Position numbers and translations under genes: made by a program
Part shown: in pieces, positions 1 through 8,107 of the stretch
Layout of the letters: each line of letters begins with the position of its first letter
Position numbering within the stretch: position 1 is the first letter of the stretch
Assembly (NCBI GenBank): GCA_020697025.1
Contig: JAJFBO010000003.1
Coordinates: forward strand, 1,396 to 16,543
Direction: 5' to 3'
DNA: 15,148 nt
Origin: Burkholderiales bacterium
GTDB lineage: Bacteria; Pseudomonadota; Gammaproteobacteria; Burkholderiales; UBA11063
Notes under the pieces: generated by a model
Told to the model about the DNA's origin: nothing
The model's database searches: none
Seen by the model: the letters and a program-made list of their open reading frames with translations, nothing else

Positions 1-3000
1 AACCAATACTATAGGCCTGACCACTAGCTAAATCAAAGTTATTCTGCCAGCTAGTTAGAATTGATTGTAGTTCATTATTATTAATACCTGGGCCATTTAA
101 ATCTAAAATTTTTAGTTCTGGAACTATAATATTAGCAGCATAATACTGCTTACAATTAAAACTATCTTTTTTATTACCAGGTAATGACTCAGTTATATAA
201 TTTAACCTAAAACTATCATGATAATTAATTAGGTATTTAATACTTTGCCGTAGTATCTCAATTTCTAACTCTTGCGTTTTAATTAAAAATGACTGGTTCC
301 AATGTGCTGCTTCTACAAAATTGTTATTATAAACTTGATCCCAGAACCACTGCTGAATAGGCAGCATTGGCACTTCACCAGAAAGGTTTCCCCCTTCACT
401 TAAAATTGATAGCTGGATATCATTTAATATAATTTTACTTATTACTTTGTCATATAAATCACGTATAGTTTTATGATTAAATATATCTTCTATCCGTACT
501 GACAGGTTTAATCGTTGTCTTAACTTATTTACTATCTGGATACTTGTAATACTATCAGCGCCAAACTTAAATATATTATCAGTAATACTTATCTGATGAT
601 TTGATATATTTAATACTTCAGTAAAGATAGTTAATATTTTAGCTTCCAGATCATTTCGTGGAGCCAGAAAATTCTTTGTTGAAGCAACATCGGGAGCTGG
701 TAGCAAGTTTCTATCTAATTTGCCATTTATTGTTAAGGGTAATTTATTTAAGTAAACAAATACATTGGGTATCATATACTCAGGTAATTTATTGGATAGA
801 TAAAATAATAATTTTTCTTCGTCATGAATAATATCTGATACATAATAGGCTACTAAATATTTATTGCCAGGTGATAGTCCCTCATTATTAACAGTTTCTT
901 TAGCAATTACGACTGCATTTTTTATGCCTGGATAAGTGTTTAACACACTCTCGATTTCACTTAATTCAATCCTATAACCACGGATTTTTACCTGAAAATC
1001 ATTCCTGCCTATGTATTCTAAATCACCATTTGGTAAATAGCGTACTAAATCTCCAGTTTTATACATTCTGGTATTTATATCAGATTGTTTTTTTGTATCA
1101 GTTTGAAATGGATTAGGCAAAAAACTCTCTTTAGTTAGTTCCTGAAGATTTAAATATCCGCGAGCCAAACCTGCACCACCAATGTATAACTCACCTATAC
1201 TTCCCATTGGTAATGGATTTAAGCTTTTATCCAAAACGTATATTTTTTGATCTGGGATTGCTTTACCTATATTTGATATTTTATCCGCATCTTGTTCGTA
1301 AATTTCTTTATATGTTACATGTACGGTTGTTTCTGTTATTCCGTACATATTTACCAACTTAGGCTGATAATCTACATATTTATTAAACCAAGGTTTCAAA
1401 TTTAATAAATTAAGAGCATCTCCTCCAAATATGACATAACGTAGATAATCTAATTTCTCATTCTCTAATGCAACGTTGATAAATTCATAAAAAGCTTTTG
1501 GTGTTTGGTTTAAAACAGTTACTTTCTGTTTATTACATAATTTATAAAATAAACTTGTATCTTTTATTTGCTCTATAGTAGGAATTATTAATTTACCCCC
1601 ATAACATAATGCTCCCCATAGCTCCCATACAGAAAAATCAAAGACATAAGAATGAAATAATGTCCATACATCATGAATGTTAAATTGATAGAAATCATTA
1701 GTTGCTGTTAATAGTCTATGTACATTATTGTGTTGTTGAAGTACACCTTTAGGTTTGCCAGTTGCTCCACTAGTATAAATTACGTAAGCCAAGTTTTTAC
1801 TTGTTATATTTAACTCTGGATTTGCTATCGGGTATTTCCTGAGAATCCTGGTAAAGTTTTTATCATCTACCCTTAAAATATTGGAGTATGGATTATTACT
1901 TATATGGGAATGAGGAATTTCCTGAAAACTTCCAGGTGTTACTTTGTCAGTTAGCTCTTGATTATGGCTGTTAATAATTAAGGCCCTGGCCCGTGTATCT
2001 TCGATAATGTAGTTAATTCTTTCATCTGGATAATCTGGGTCAATAGGCACATATGCTGCACCTGATTTAAGCACACCTAATATGGCAACTATCATATACT
2101 CGCTTCTATTTAAGCATAATGCTATTAAATCATCTCCTTTTATCTGATACTTTTCCCTCAGATAATGCGCTAATTGATTCGCTCTTTGATTTAATTCCCT
2201 ATAAGTTAGCTGCTTGTCTTCATAAACTACTGCAATATTATCTGGGGTTTTGGCTGCTTGTTCTTCAAATAACTGATGAATAGTCTTATCCTGCGGGTAA
2301 TCCTTATCTGTTTTATTCCAATCATAGACTACCATTTGGTAATCTTCTTTTGATAATAATTGGAGATATTTGACTTGTGGGTTTGTTCTTATGTCATCTA
2401 AATGACTGGCAAAAAGGACGTTAATAGTTTTTATCAGCATCTTTATAAAAACAGCATCTTTTTTATAAAACTTTACTGATACTTTATTTTGTTTAATTGT
2501 AAACACTACGCTATGATTATCAATTGTACCTGAGTAATTATCAGTAATTGCAAATTCACTACATAAATTTAAATTATATCTATAGCCAAAATCTTTGAAT
2601 AAATCAAACTTATTATTAATAAATTCCTCATTTATTTTTTGAGTCATTTCATAATAGGAGAAATCTAAATTTTTCTGCTCTATAGGTATTATACTTATAT
2701 ATTCAATAATTTCATTTATAAGATAATTTGTGTTATCAATATGATTATGATAAATTTTTAAGAAAGTATCACTGCCATTTAAGCGGCTTAATATAATAGA
2801 TAAAAATAAGCATACTATATCAGCAGACATTTTATTGCTAAGGTCTATTTCCTGCTTCTCATCTGAAGGTAAAACATATGAAAGCAAACTACTTTGCGTT
2901 TCACATTCATTAACTAATTCAGTTAGCTTATTATAATAGTTAAACTCTTTTTGCTTGAGTTTTTTACAACCAGACAGTTCAGCAGGGCTTAAATGATATA

Positions 3001-3832
3001 GGTCTATATCTGCAAATACAAATTTATGGTTTACACTTTTACCATATATATCTTTTAACACACAGCCAGATGGATCAAGAACACTAAATTTCTCCTGGGT
3101 TGGTTTACTTTCCAGGATATAAGTTACACCCTTAATTTTTACTTTAACAGTAGCAACCGGATTAATATATCCATCACCAAAATTTAAGCTTTTAAATAGT
3201 GTATTTATATAAGATATTGTATCAACAGAACTTATATAAGCATAATTATCTGGTATATGCGCCCGGCCAAAATAAGTCTTTTGGGATAAATCCTGCTTAA
3301 TGCCTATTAGCTGATCTTGTTCAATATCACTAATTAGTTTTCTAAATCCACTAAATGCAGCTTCTGTGCATTTAAGATTAAGAGAAAATGCAGTATCAGC
3401 TTCCTCAACAGGAATTTCAGTTGTGTAATAAATATCACCTTCATCAATCCCTGCTATTATTTCATGCCAGCTAATACCATGAAATGGTTCATTATTGAGG
3501 ATTGCCCAGGTTGTACTACTTACTCCCGCATATTTAGGAAGAAGACTATCATGATAATTAATGGCTTTTATGGGCTTAAGTTGTGCCAGTAGTTCATCTG
3601 GAATGATATACGGATTGATGATACTAAATAAATAACAACTATTTAAATTATTGAATTCAAAAGCCTGCCTGGTATTTAAACAAGGTATGGAACGCTCTTT
3701 ACACCAATTAATTACATAAATATCATGGGTAAATACCGCTTTTATATTCCAGTTATTAGTTAGTAAATACTCTATACATCTGGTTGCTAAAGCGGTTTCA
3801 CCAAAAATAATTGCATTTTTTCTAGTTAGCAT
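1..3832 (-). CDS. Nonribosomal peptide synthetase starter module: formyltransferase - C remnant - A(Thr) - T - E (partial)
   Basis: The frame opens with ATG at 3830-3832 and stays open for 1277 residues to the left edge, so the C-terminus is missing. Domains in order: a formyltransferase (about 1-280) with the N-x-H-x-SLLP signature at 92-98 (N92, H94) and a matching Asp at D130, the Asn/His/Asp set of N10-formyl-tetrahydrofolate-dependent enzymes. Then a C-terminal-lobe-like piece of a condensation domain (about 310-500) lacking an HHxxxDG motif. Then an adenylation domain (about 515-1045) with [11 protein letters not shown] (686-696), MYGITETT (829-836), YKTGDL (924-929) and NGKLDR (1036-1041). 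Then a carrier protein with phosphopantetheine Ser in GADSI (S1094). Last, the start of an epimerization-type domain ([13 protein letters not shown], 1152-1164; HWNQSFL, 1177-1183). Aligning with GrsA, the ten pocket residues read DFWNIGMVHK, the known threonine code. It should load, formylate and epimerize Thr. LgrA (linear gramicidin) is the well-known relative with an N-terminal formyltransferase. The start has no clear Shine-Dalgarno. Confidence 0.95.
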   Translation of the reverse strand, partial: MLTRKNAIIFGETALATRCIEYLLTNNWNIKAVFTHDIYVINWCKERSIPCLNTRQAFEFNNLNSCYLFSIINPYIIPDELLAQLKPIKAINYHDSLLPKYAGVSSTTWAILNNEPFHGISWHEIIAGIDEGDIYYTTEIPVEEADTAFSLNLKCTEAAFSGFRKLISDIEQDQLIGIKQDLSQKTYFGRAHIPDNYAYISSVDTISYINTLFKSLNFGDGYINPVATVKVKIKGVTYILESKPTQEKFSVLDPSGCVLKDIYGKSVNHKFVFADIDLYHLSPAELSGCKKLKQKEFNYYNKLTELVNECETQSSLLSYVLPSDEKQEIDLSNKMSADIVCLFLSIILSRLNGSDTFLKIYHNHIDNTNYLINEIIEYISIIPIEQKNLDFSYYEMTQKINEEFINNKFDLFKDFGYRYNLNLCSEFAITDNYSGTIDNHSVVFTIKQNKVSVKFYKKDAVFIKMLIKTINVLFASHLDDIRTNPQVKYLQLLSKEDYQMVVYDWNKTDKDYPQDKTIHQLFEEQAAKTPDNIAVVYEDKQLTYRELNQRANQLAHYLREKYQIKGDDLIALCLNRSEYMIVAILGVLKSGAAYVPIDPDYPDERINYIIEDTRARALIINSHNQELTDKVTPGSFQEIPHSHISNNPYSNILRVDDKNFTRILRKYPIANPELNITSKNLAYVIYTSGATGKPKGVLQQHNNVHRLLTATNDFYQFNIHDVWTLFHSYVFDFSVWELWGALCYGGKLIIPTIEQIKDTSLFYKLCNKQKVTVLNQTPKAFYEFINVALENEKLDYLRYVIFGGDALNLLNLKPWFNKYVDYQPKLVNMYGITETTVHVTYKEIYEQDADKISNIGKAIPDQKIYVLDKSLNPLPMGSIGELYIGGAGLARGYLNLQELTKESFLPNPFQTDTKKQSDINTRMYKTGDLVRYLPNGDLEYIGRNDFQVKIRGYRIELSEIESVLNTYPGIKNAVVIAKETVNNEGLSPGNKYLVAYYVSDIIHDEEKLLFYLSNKLPEYMIPNVFVYLNKLPLTINGKLDRNLLPAPDVASTKNFLAPRNDLEAKILTIFTEVLNISNHQISITDNIFKFGADSITSIQIVNKLRQRLNLSVRIEDIFNHKTIRDLYDKVISKIILNDIQLSILSEGGNLSGEVPMLPIQQWFWDQVYNNNFVEAAHWNQSFLIKTQELEIEILRQSIKYLINYHDSFRLNYITESLPGNKKDSFNCKQYYAANIIVPELKILDLNGPGINNNELQSILTSWQNNFDLASGQAYSIG

Positions 3833-3879
3833 CGTTTAAGCTCAAATTATAATATATGAAAATTATAGTTTTTATCATT

Positions 3880-4239
3880 CTAAGATTTGGTTATAAATGT
3901 AATTCCACAAATTATAAGAACCGCGCCAATTGTCTTATATAACATGCCTGTATTTTCTTTAAAAAATATCAAACCGGTTATTAAGGATAAAACTATACAT
4001 GAACCGACAAAGATTGGATAGATTTTTGAAAAGTCATACTTGCCAAGTAAATAAATCCATAAAAATGTTGCCAATAGATAAAAAAACCAGCCGACTATAT
4101 ACCATAAACTAGTAACTTGTTTATGCAGCAAATTGGCATTACTAGAGAATTTCAGGATTTCCCTGGCTGAATATTTCCAGAATATTGAGCTTGCTACTGA
4201 TGAAGATATTGCTATAAAAAACCAGACAACAGGATTCAT
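3880..4239 (-). CDS. Small four-helix DMT/SMR-like membrane protein
   Basis: This 119-residue, very hydrophobic protein has four predicted membrane helices at about 3-22, 44-66, 73-93 and 98-117. Length and layout match the small multidrug resistance / ArnE-ArnF / half-EamA branch of the drug-metabolite transporter superfamily. The third helix region (KIYPIFVGSCIVL) and the following FFKE with a G-rich last helix fit that superfamily. TM1 has no glutamate where EmrE carries its essential Glu14, so a proton-coupled drug antiporter of EmrE type is unlikely; an ArnE/F-like flippase subunit or another small carrier is more likely. It starts 47 bp upstream of the NRPS on the same strand, so the two are probably one transcript, and it could export or flip the peptide or a precursor. 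That role is inferred from position alone. TAGG about 10 bases before the ATG is a weak ribosome binding site. Confidence 0.75.
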   Translation of the reverse strand: MNPVVWFFIAISSSVASSIFWKYSAREILKFSSNANLLHKQVTSLWYIVGWFFYLLATFLWIYLLGKYDFSKIYPIFVGSCIVLSLITGLIFFKENTGMLYKTIGAVLIICGITFITKS

Positions 4240-4328
4240 ATTTTTTCAACCTATAAAAAGTTAAACCATAATATTTTATAACCATTTATATAATAAATCA
4301 GATCATGTAATACTTATTTTGAAATTTG

Positions 4329-4334
4329 ATTATA
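4329..4334 (-). promoter_or_regulatory. Candidate -10 element for the DMT/NRPS operon
   Basis: The minus strand reads TATAAT here, about 90 bases before the ATG at 4239. No good -35 match lies 16-18 bases upstream; the equivalent position falls inside the inverted repeat at 4340-4359. That would suit a promoter needing an activator bound upstream, for example at the palindrome 4370-4389. In DNA this AT-rich, a single TATAAT is weak evidence. Confidence 0.3.
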
Positions 4335-4339
4335 GAAAA

Positions 4340-4359
4340 AGCTTCATAAAGTAGAAGCT
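4340..4359. repeat. Inverted repeat AGCTTC / GAAGCT
   Basis: Two perfect 6-base arms (4340-4345 and 4354-4359) flank an 8-base spacer. The repeat sits between the candidate -10 (4329-4334) and the 20-bp palindrome. It could form a small hairpin or a dyad operator; there is no T-run to make it a terminator. Confidence 0.45.
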
Positions 4360-4369
4360 AAGTGGTGGG

Positions 4370-4389
4370 TAAATTACAATTGTAATTTA
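4370..4389. promoter_or_regulatory. Perfect 20-bp palindrome, putative operator
   Basis: TAAATTACAATTGTAATTTA equals its own reverse complement over all 20 bases, with no spacer. Continuous dyads of this size are typical binding sites for dimeric regulators (MarR, TetR or AraC-type). It lies about 130 bases upstream of the DMT/NRPS operon start and about 57 bases upstream of the start site implied by the candidate -10 at 4329-4334. No regulator gene is in the window. The palindrome is directly visible; the operator role is inferred. Confidence 0.55.
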
Positions 4390-4683
4390 TAAAATAACTG
4401 CCTGTTAAACTCTTTAACCAGAAATACTGTCTATAGTGATGTGTATATTATATCTAAAAGTATAAAAAGCAATTCTCTTTGTCCAGTATATATTTTAAAC
4501 TAAATTTAATTTCTAAAGTAAATTTTACAATAAAGAAAATAACTGCAATATAAAAAGTTTAATTAAAAGTCATAATTTTAAAAACTATTTATACAGTGAT
4601 AATGTTAGCTATTCTAATAACCTGAATTATTAAACTTGGCTATAAACATCTGCTTATAATGATAAAGTATATCACAACAGCCA

Positions 4684-4723
4684 AATATTTAATCAAAATT
4701 TTACGACCAGCGAATTAAATATT
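4684..4723. repeat. Inverted repeat with 10-base AT arms
   Basis: Arms AATATTTAAT (4684-4693) and ATTAAATATT (4714-4723) are perfect complements around a 20-base spacer that contains AAAATTTT. A run of five T follows on the plus strand a few bases later. All-AT arms can arise by chance in such DNA, so functional meaning is uncertain. Confidence 0.35.
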
Positions 4724-4932
4724 GATAATATTTTTAGCAAGATTTGTTAATTTTATAATAATTAAATACTTTACCTACCAAATTCGGGGTTTAACTAATT
4801 TACTAAATATGGTTTAATCCTTACCTGAGTAATTGATATTATATAAAACATATAGTTACATTATTAATTATTTTTTACAAAACACTAATAAATATTTTAA
4901 AATCCCTTAAATTAAGTGGTAAAAAAGGTTCT

Positions 4933-4968
4933 TTGCACATGTAATTAAATGTATAATTGTTAGTGCAA
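4933..4968. repeat. Inverted repeat TTGCAC / GTGCAA with long spacer
   Basis: Six-base arms at 4933-4938 and 4963-4968 enclose 24 AT-rich bases. The arms are among the few GC-containing stretches of the gap. They could be paired half-sites of a regulator or a long-loop stem; chance is also possible. Confidence 0.25.
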
Positions 4969-5095
4969 TTTAAACCTATAATCTTTATTACTTACATAAA
5001 ATGATCTTGTGGATTATTTTATTGAAGTTATAAAGCATTTAAATATTGCTCCAGATTTAGTGGATCCTAGCTGCTATTCTTAAGGCTATCTATAT

Positions 5096-5124
5096 TTAAG
5101 TCAACCTACCTATACAACTATACT
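5096..5124 (+). promoter_or_regulatory. Candidate promoter of the orphan gene at 5187
   Basis: TTAAGT (5096-5101) and TATACT (5119-5124) are separated by 17 bases and match the sigma-70 consensus at 3/6 and 5/6 positions. The implied start lies about 56 bases before the ATG. An alternative pair, TTGTGG (5007-5012) and TATAAA (5029-5034) with a 16-base spacer, lies further upstream. Neither is strong evidence on this AT-rich background. Confidence 0.3.
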
Positions 5125-5186
5125 ATTTATAAGTTTGTAGAATAACTTCAAACCAAATAAAACCTGTATCTATTGTAGGAATAAAT

Positions 5187-6548
5187 ATGCAAAATATTAA
5201 AGATGGCCGATTACAAAATACTTACATTTATAATTTATCTGAAGTATTAGATTTAATATCTGTAATAAACCCTACATTTTCAAAACGTATTCAAGAGAAG
5301 TATAATCAGTTAAAAGATTTTCCTTTTCTGGTGGTAAATTATCCATTTGGCGAGAGAATAATTCATAAACGTGATGTATTTTTACCTATTGCAGGTGGTG
5401 GAAGCATATCAGTTAATAATCAGTCCCTGCCCCCTATTATACGCGATAATTTTAGCTATACTAAGGGAGTTAATAATCCAGTAGGATTAATTTTGAACAA
5501 AGAATCTGAGTTTTATCTCTCAATGGCCAACCGTATAGTTTCCTATCCAACTATTAATGTAGGGCAAATGTTTGGATTTGTTCATATAGTTGATGCCGTG
5601 ATGAAGAAAAAGTCAAAGGCTAGTGTTTCTATCTGGAATCTGGATGCAGGCGCCAGAACATCATTTATATTACCCAAAATATCGGAGAATAATAGTCATA
5701 CAAATTTATTAAGGACTTATAGGATAGATGTAGAAAAACCTTCCTCCTATACAGATCAAAGCAAAATTTTTAGTGCACTTAATAATAGTATTAATAACCC
5801 TTGGACACAGTCTGTGTTATATTTTCCCAGGCAATTATTAGAAAGAATAAAAACAGATCCAACATTTCTGGAAATTTATCAGGAAATGTGCAATATCCAT
5901 CGTTCAAGTTATAATATTTGGCATAATACTTATACTAAATGGGATAATGACTTAGCTCTTGTATTTCAAGAAGCTAAAATAAATAAATTATCCGGCTACG
6001 CCATAAATATAGCTAAACATATTTATTTAACTATTGCCGGAGGGGTTTCCTGCTTTGCGCCGGCAACTGACGAAAACATGTTACCTAAAAAATTGATTGA
6101 AAAAGCATATTCAACACAAGAAGGTTACGGATTAAGTCAATACTGGCCAACTATTATGCAGCCTAAGCAATTTGATTTTAAAGAACCAGTTTATTATTCG
6201 ATCAGCCTGCCAACTTTAATAAATTATAATCCAGAAACATTTACAGAAAAAACTTCTATAGCTCTCCTGGTAGAAGTAGCGACTATACTAGACAGATGCC
6301 AAAAATATTTAATAAATAAGTTTGATGATTATGAATCGTTTCTGTATGAAACTGCAATAAAGGTAAAATTTTCTTTTTATCATGATGACCCAAATCCACA
6401 AAAATATAGAAATTTGATAAAGAATAGCACATTAATTCCAGAAGAAGATTCACGATTTTATAAAAAAGGCTGGGCCTTCCCAGCTCATAGCCAATTTGTT
6501 CGTGGCTGCATCAAGATCGAACCGTTACAACCTCCTATAACTAATTAG
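5187..6548 (+). CDS. Unrecognised 453-residue soluble-looking protein
   Basis: I do not recognise a family. The start is well supported by TAGGA about 8 bases before the ATG. There is no signal peptide, membrane helix, P-loop, zinc-binding cluster or repeat, so a cytoplasmic protein is likely. Features that might help a search: IAGGGSISV (about 68-76), a middle part rich in aromatic residues (IWHNTYTKWDND), IAGGVSCFAPAT (about 284-295), GYGLSQYWP (about 315-323) and a charged C-terminal part with FYHDDPNPQKY. Aromatic residues and Asn are common throughout, which partly reflects the AT-rich genome. It diverges from the NRPS operon across a 947-bp gap and overlaps the convergent protease gene by 8 bases. 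It could belong to the NRPS locus or be independent. It is clearly coding, since 453 codons stay open with normal protein composition, but its function is unknown. Confidence 0.85.
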   Translation: MQNIKDGRLQNTYIYNLSEVLDLISVINPTFSKRIQEKYNQLKDFPFLVVNYPFGERIIHKRDVFLPIAGGGSISVNNQSLPPIIRDNFSYTKGVNNPVGLILNKESEFYLSMANRIVSYPTINVGQMFGFVHIVDAVMKKKSKASVSIWNLDAGARTSFILPKISENNSHTNLLRTYRIDVEKPSSYTDQSKIFSALNNSINNPWTQSVLYFPRQLLERIKTDPTFLEIYQEMCNIHRSSYNIWHNTYTKWDNDLALVFQEAKINKLSGYAINIAKHIYLTIAGGVSCFAPATDENMLPKKLIEKAYSTQEGYGLSQYWPTIMQPKQFDFKEPVYYSISLPTLINYNPETFTEKTSIALLVEVATILDRCQKYLINKFDDYESFLYETAIKVKFSFYHDDPNPQKYRNLIKNSTLIPEEDSRFYKKGWAFPAHSQFVRGCIKIEPLQPPITN

Positions 6549-8094
6549 TGAATTGGGCACGATATTTTATCATACCTCTGGTATCCAGAATTTTGGCGCT
6601 AATTACATCACTCAATGTTGAGTCAGAACCCCTAATTATTATAGCTTTTTGATATTGCTCCAGTGCTGATTTATAATCACCATTTAAATAAAATGTATTA
6701 CCCAAAGCATAAAAATACTTCTGTTTATTGTTTAAACCAGTATCTGAATACAAAGAAGACTGCCTAAGCCATATATCTAAATCATTGGGATAGGTACGGC
6801 TCAAATTATCTAATTTTTTACTGGCTATACTGTATTGTTTGGAAACAAGGTATAAATCCACCTGGCCCAGCCATAATGATTTGTGTGTAGGGTAATTACT
6901 TAATGCATCGCCCAGAATTTTATCTGCAGCCTTATAATTTTTAATTGCAATTAAAATTTGTGCTTTTAAACTTAAAACTATCGGATGAGAAATAAAATTG
7001 GCCTCACTTATTTTTGCCAACGCAGTACCTGCCAGTGCAAGATTTTGATTTACAAAGTATGCATAAGCTAAACCATAGTATTGTGCGTCTAAATTAGCAT
7101 ATTTTTTACTAGTAATTGATTGTTTATAAAAGTTGATTGCTATTGGAGCTAATAATTGCCTGGTTCTACATTTTTCACGAATTAAAAGAAAACTCACACT
7201 ATCTTGCCGCATTTTGACATGTAAATTACGCGCCCGGTTTTCTGCTTCGCTAATTCTGGCACTTGTAACTGGATGAGTACGTAAAAACTCATAAGCACCG
7301 CTATCATTAAATTTATTTGCATCTTGCAAGCTCTGAAAGAAGCTAGGCATTGCTTTTGGGTCAAACCCGGCCTTATACATTATGCCTTGCCCTACCCGGT
7401 CAGCTTCACGCTCAAAATCGCGTGAAAACGATAACATATTTTGTATTGCCAGGCCCTGTCCGCTATTTAGTGCAACAATCGCTGCTGCTGGATTAAATGC
7501 AGCCAATAAACCGCCAGCTAAAACACCAGCAAGAGCTAACCATTGGCTACGGTTATAATTAGCAATATTACGAAAAATATGATGTTGTACGACATGTCCT
7601 ATTTCATGCGACATAACTGAGGTAAGCTCAGCTTCAGATTTAGTGGTAAAAATTAAGCCATTATACATGCAAATATATCCACCTGGCAAGGCAAATGCAT
7701 TTATCTGCTTATCTTTAATTATATAAAAATTAAAATCAGTGCCAGCTAAGGGTGAGTAACTCACTAAATTAGAACCAACTTCATTTAGATAAGTTAAAAC
7801 GTCATAATCATTTAACATATCCCCGGCACTACCAATTTCCTGAATTACCTGTAAACCCAAGAAGTTAGCCTCAGCAGGAGATAATAAAGCCCGATCGGAA
7901 TCTCCAATATCCGGCAAATTTCCACTATACTCACCTGGGACTGCACAACAAGTACCTGCAAATGTACTAAATAAAGTTACATCGATTATCTGCTTTAAAA
8001 ATCCACGGCGCTTTATATCAATTACTAATTCTTTTTGTGCCTGTGGTGCATCATATCTAGCATTATATAGCGCGGCTAAATACTTTTTTAGCAT
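6541..8094 (-). CDS. bepA: BepA-like M48 zinc metalloprotease with TPR region
   Basis: A periplasmic M48 protease of 517 residues (E. coli BepA has 487). The zinc site is visible: HEIGH at 163-167 and the third ligand Glu in EREAD (E228-D232). The conserved stretch NAFALPGGYICMYNGLI (132-148) precedes it. The C-terminal half (about 300-500) is helical with several tetratricopeptide-like units, for example YKSALEQYQKAI, as in BepA. BepA degrades or helps mature misassembled outer-membrane proteins such as LptD at the BAM complex. Placement 13 bases after bamC in the same operon agrees with that role. The N-terminus is odd: about 27 residues precede KRRGFLK (28-34) and a hydrophobic stretch, which looks like a twin-arginine signal with a long n-region rather than a plain Sec signal. 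CCAVPG follows, but it is not a good lipobox. AGG about 10 bases before the ATG supports this start. The paralogue family (LoiP, other M48) is less likely because of the TPR tail. Confidence 0.85.
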   Translation of the reverse strand: MLKKYLAALYNARYDAPQAQKELVIDIKRRGFLKQIIDVTLFSTFAGTCCAVPGEYSGNLPDIGDSDRALLSPAEANFLGLQVIQEIGSAGDMLNDYDVLTYLNEVGSNLVSYSPLAGTDFNFYIIKDKQINAFALPGGYICMYNGLIFTTKSEAELTSVMSHEIGHVVQHHIFRNIANYNRSQWLALAGVLAGGLLAAFNPAAAIVALNSGQGLAIQNMLSFSRDFEREADRVGQGIMYKAGFDPKAMPSFFQSLQDANKFNDSGAYEFLRTHPVTSARISEAENRARNLHVKMRQDSVSFLLIREKCRTRQLLAPIAINFYKQSITSKKYANLDAQYYGLAYAYFVNQNLALAGTALAKISEANFISHPIVLSLKAQILIAIKNYKAADKILGDALSNYPTHKSLWLGQVDLYLVSKQYSIASKKLDNLSRTYPNDLDIWLRQSSLYSDTGLNNKQKYFYALGNTFYLNGDYKSALEQYQKAIIIRGSDSTLSDVISAKILDTRGMIKYRAQFTN

Positions 8095-8107
8095 GATTAA
8101 ACCTGGC

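Larger units (their letters stand above)
4240..5186. other. Long AT-rich divergent intergenic region
   Basis: These 947 bases separate the minus-strand NRPS locus from the plus-strand orphan gene. I see no convincing coding frame, tRNA, rRNA, known riboswitch or insertion-sequence end in it. It holds several inverted repeats (4340-4359, 4370-4389, 4684-4723, 4933-4968) and many AT-rich -10-like hexamers, so both flanking genes could have promoters here. By its length it could also hide a small RNA or a decayed gene, but nothing in the sequence proves this. Confidence 0.7.

Noticed and set aside
1..3832. Possible frameshift or stop breaking the NRPS gene
   Set aside because: I translated the whole stretch by hand and obtained 1277 uninterrupted residues with all A-domain motifs in the correct order and spacing.
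4240..5186. tRNA, CRISPR array or insertion sequence in the gap
   Set aside because: There is no cloverleaf-like GC-containing segment, no regularly spaced direct repeats, and no transposase fragment or paired terminal repeats with target duplication.
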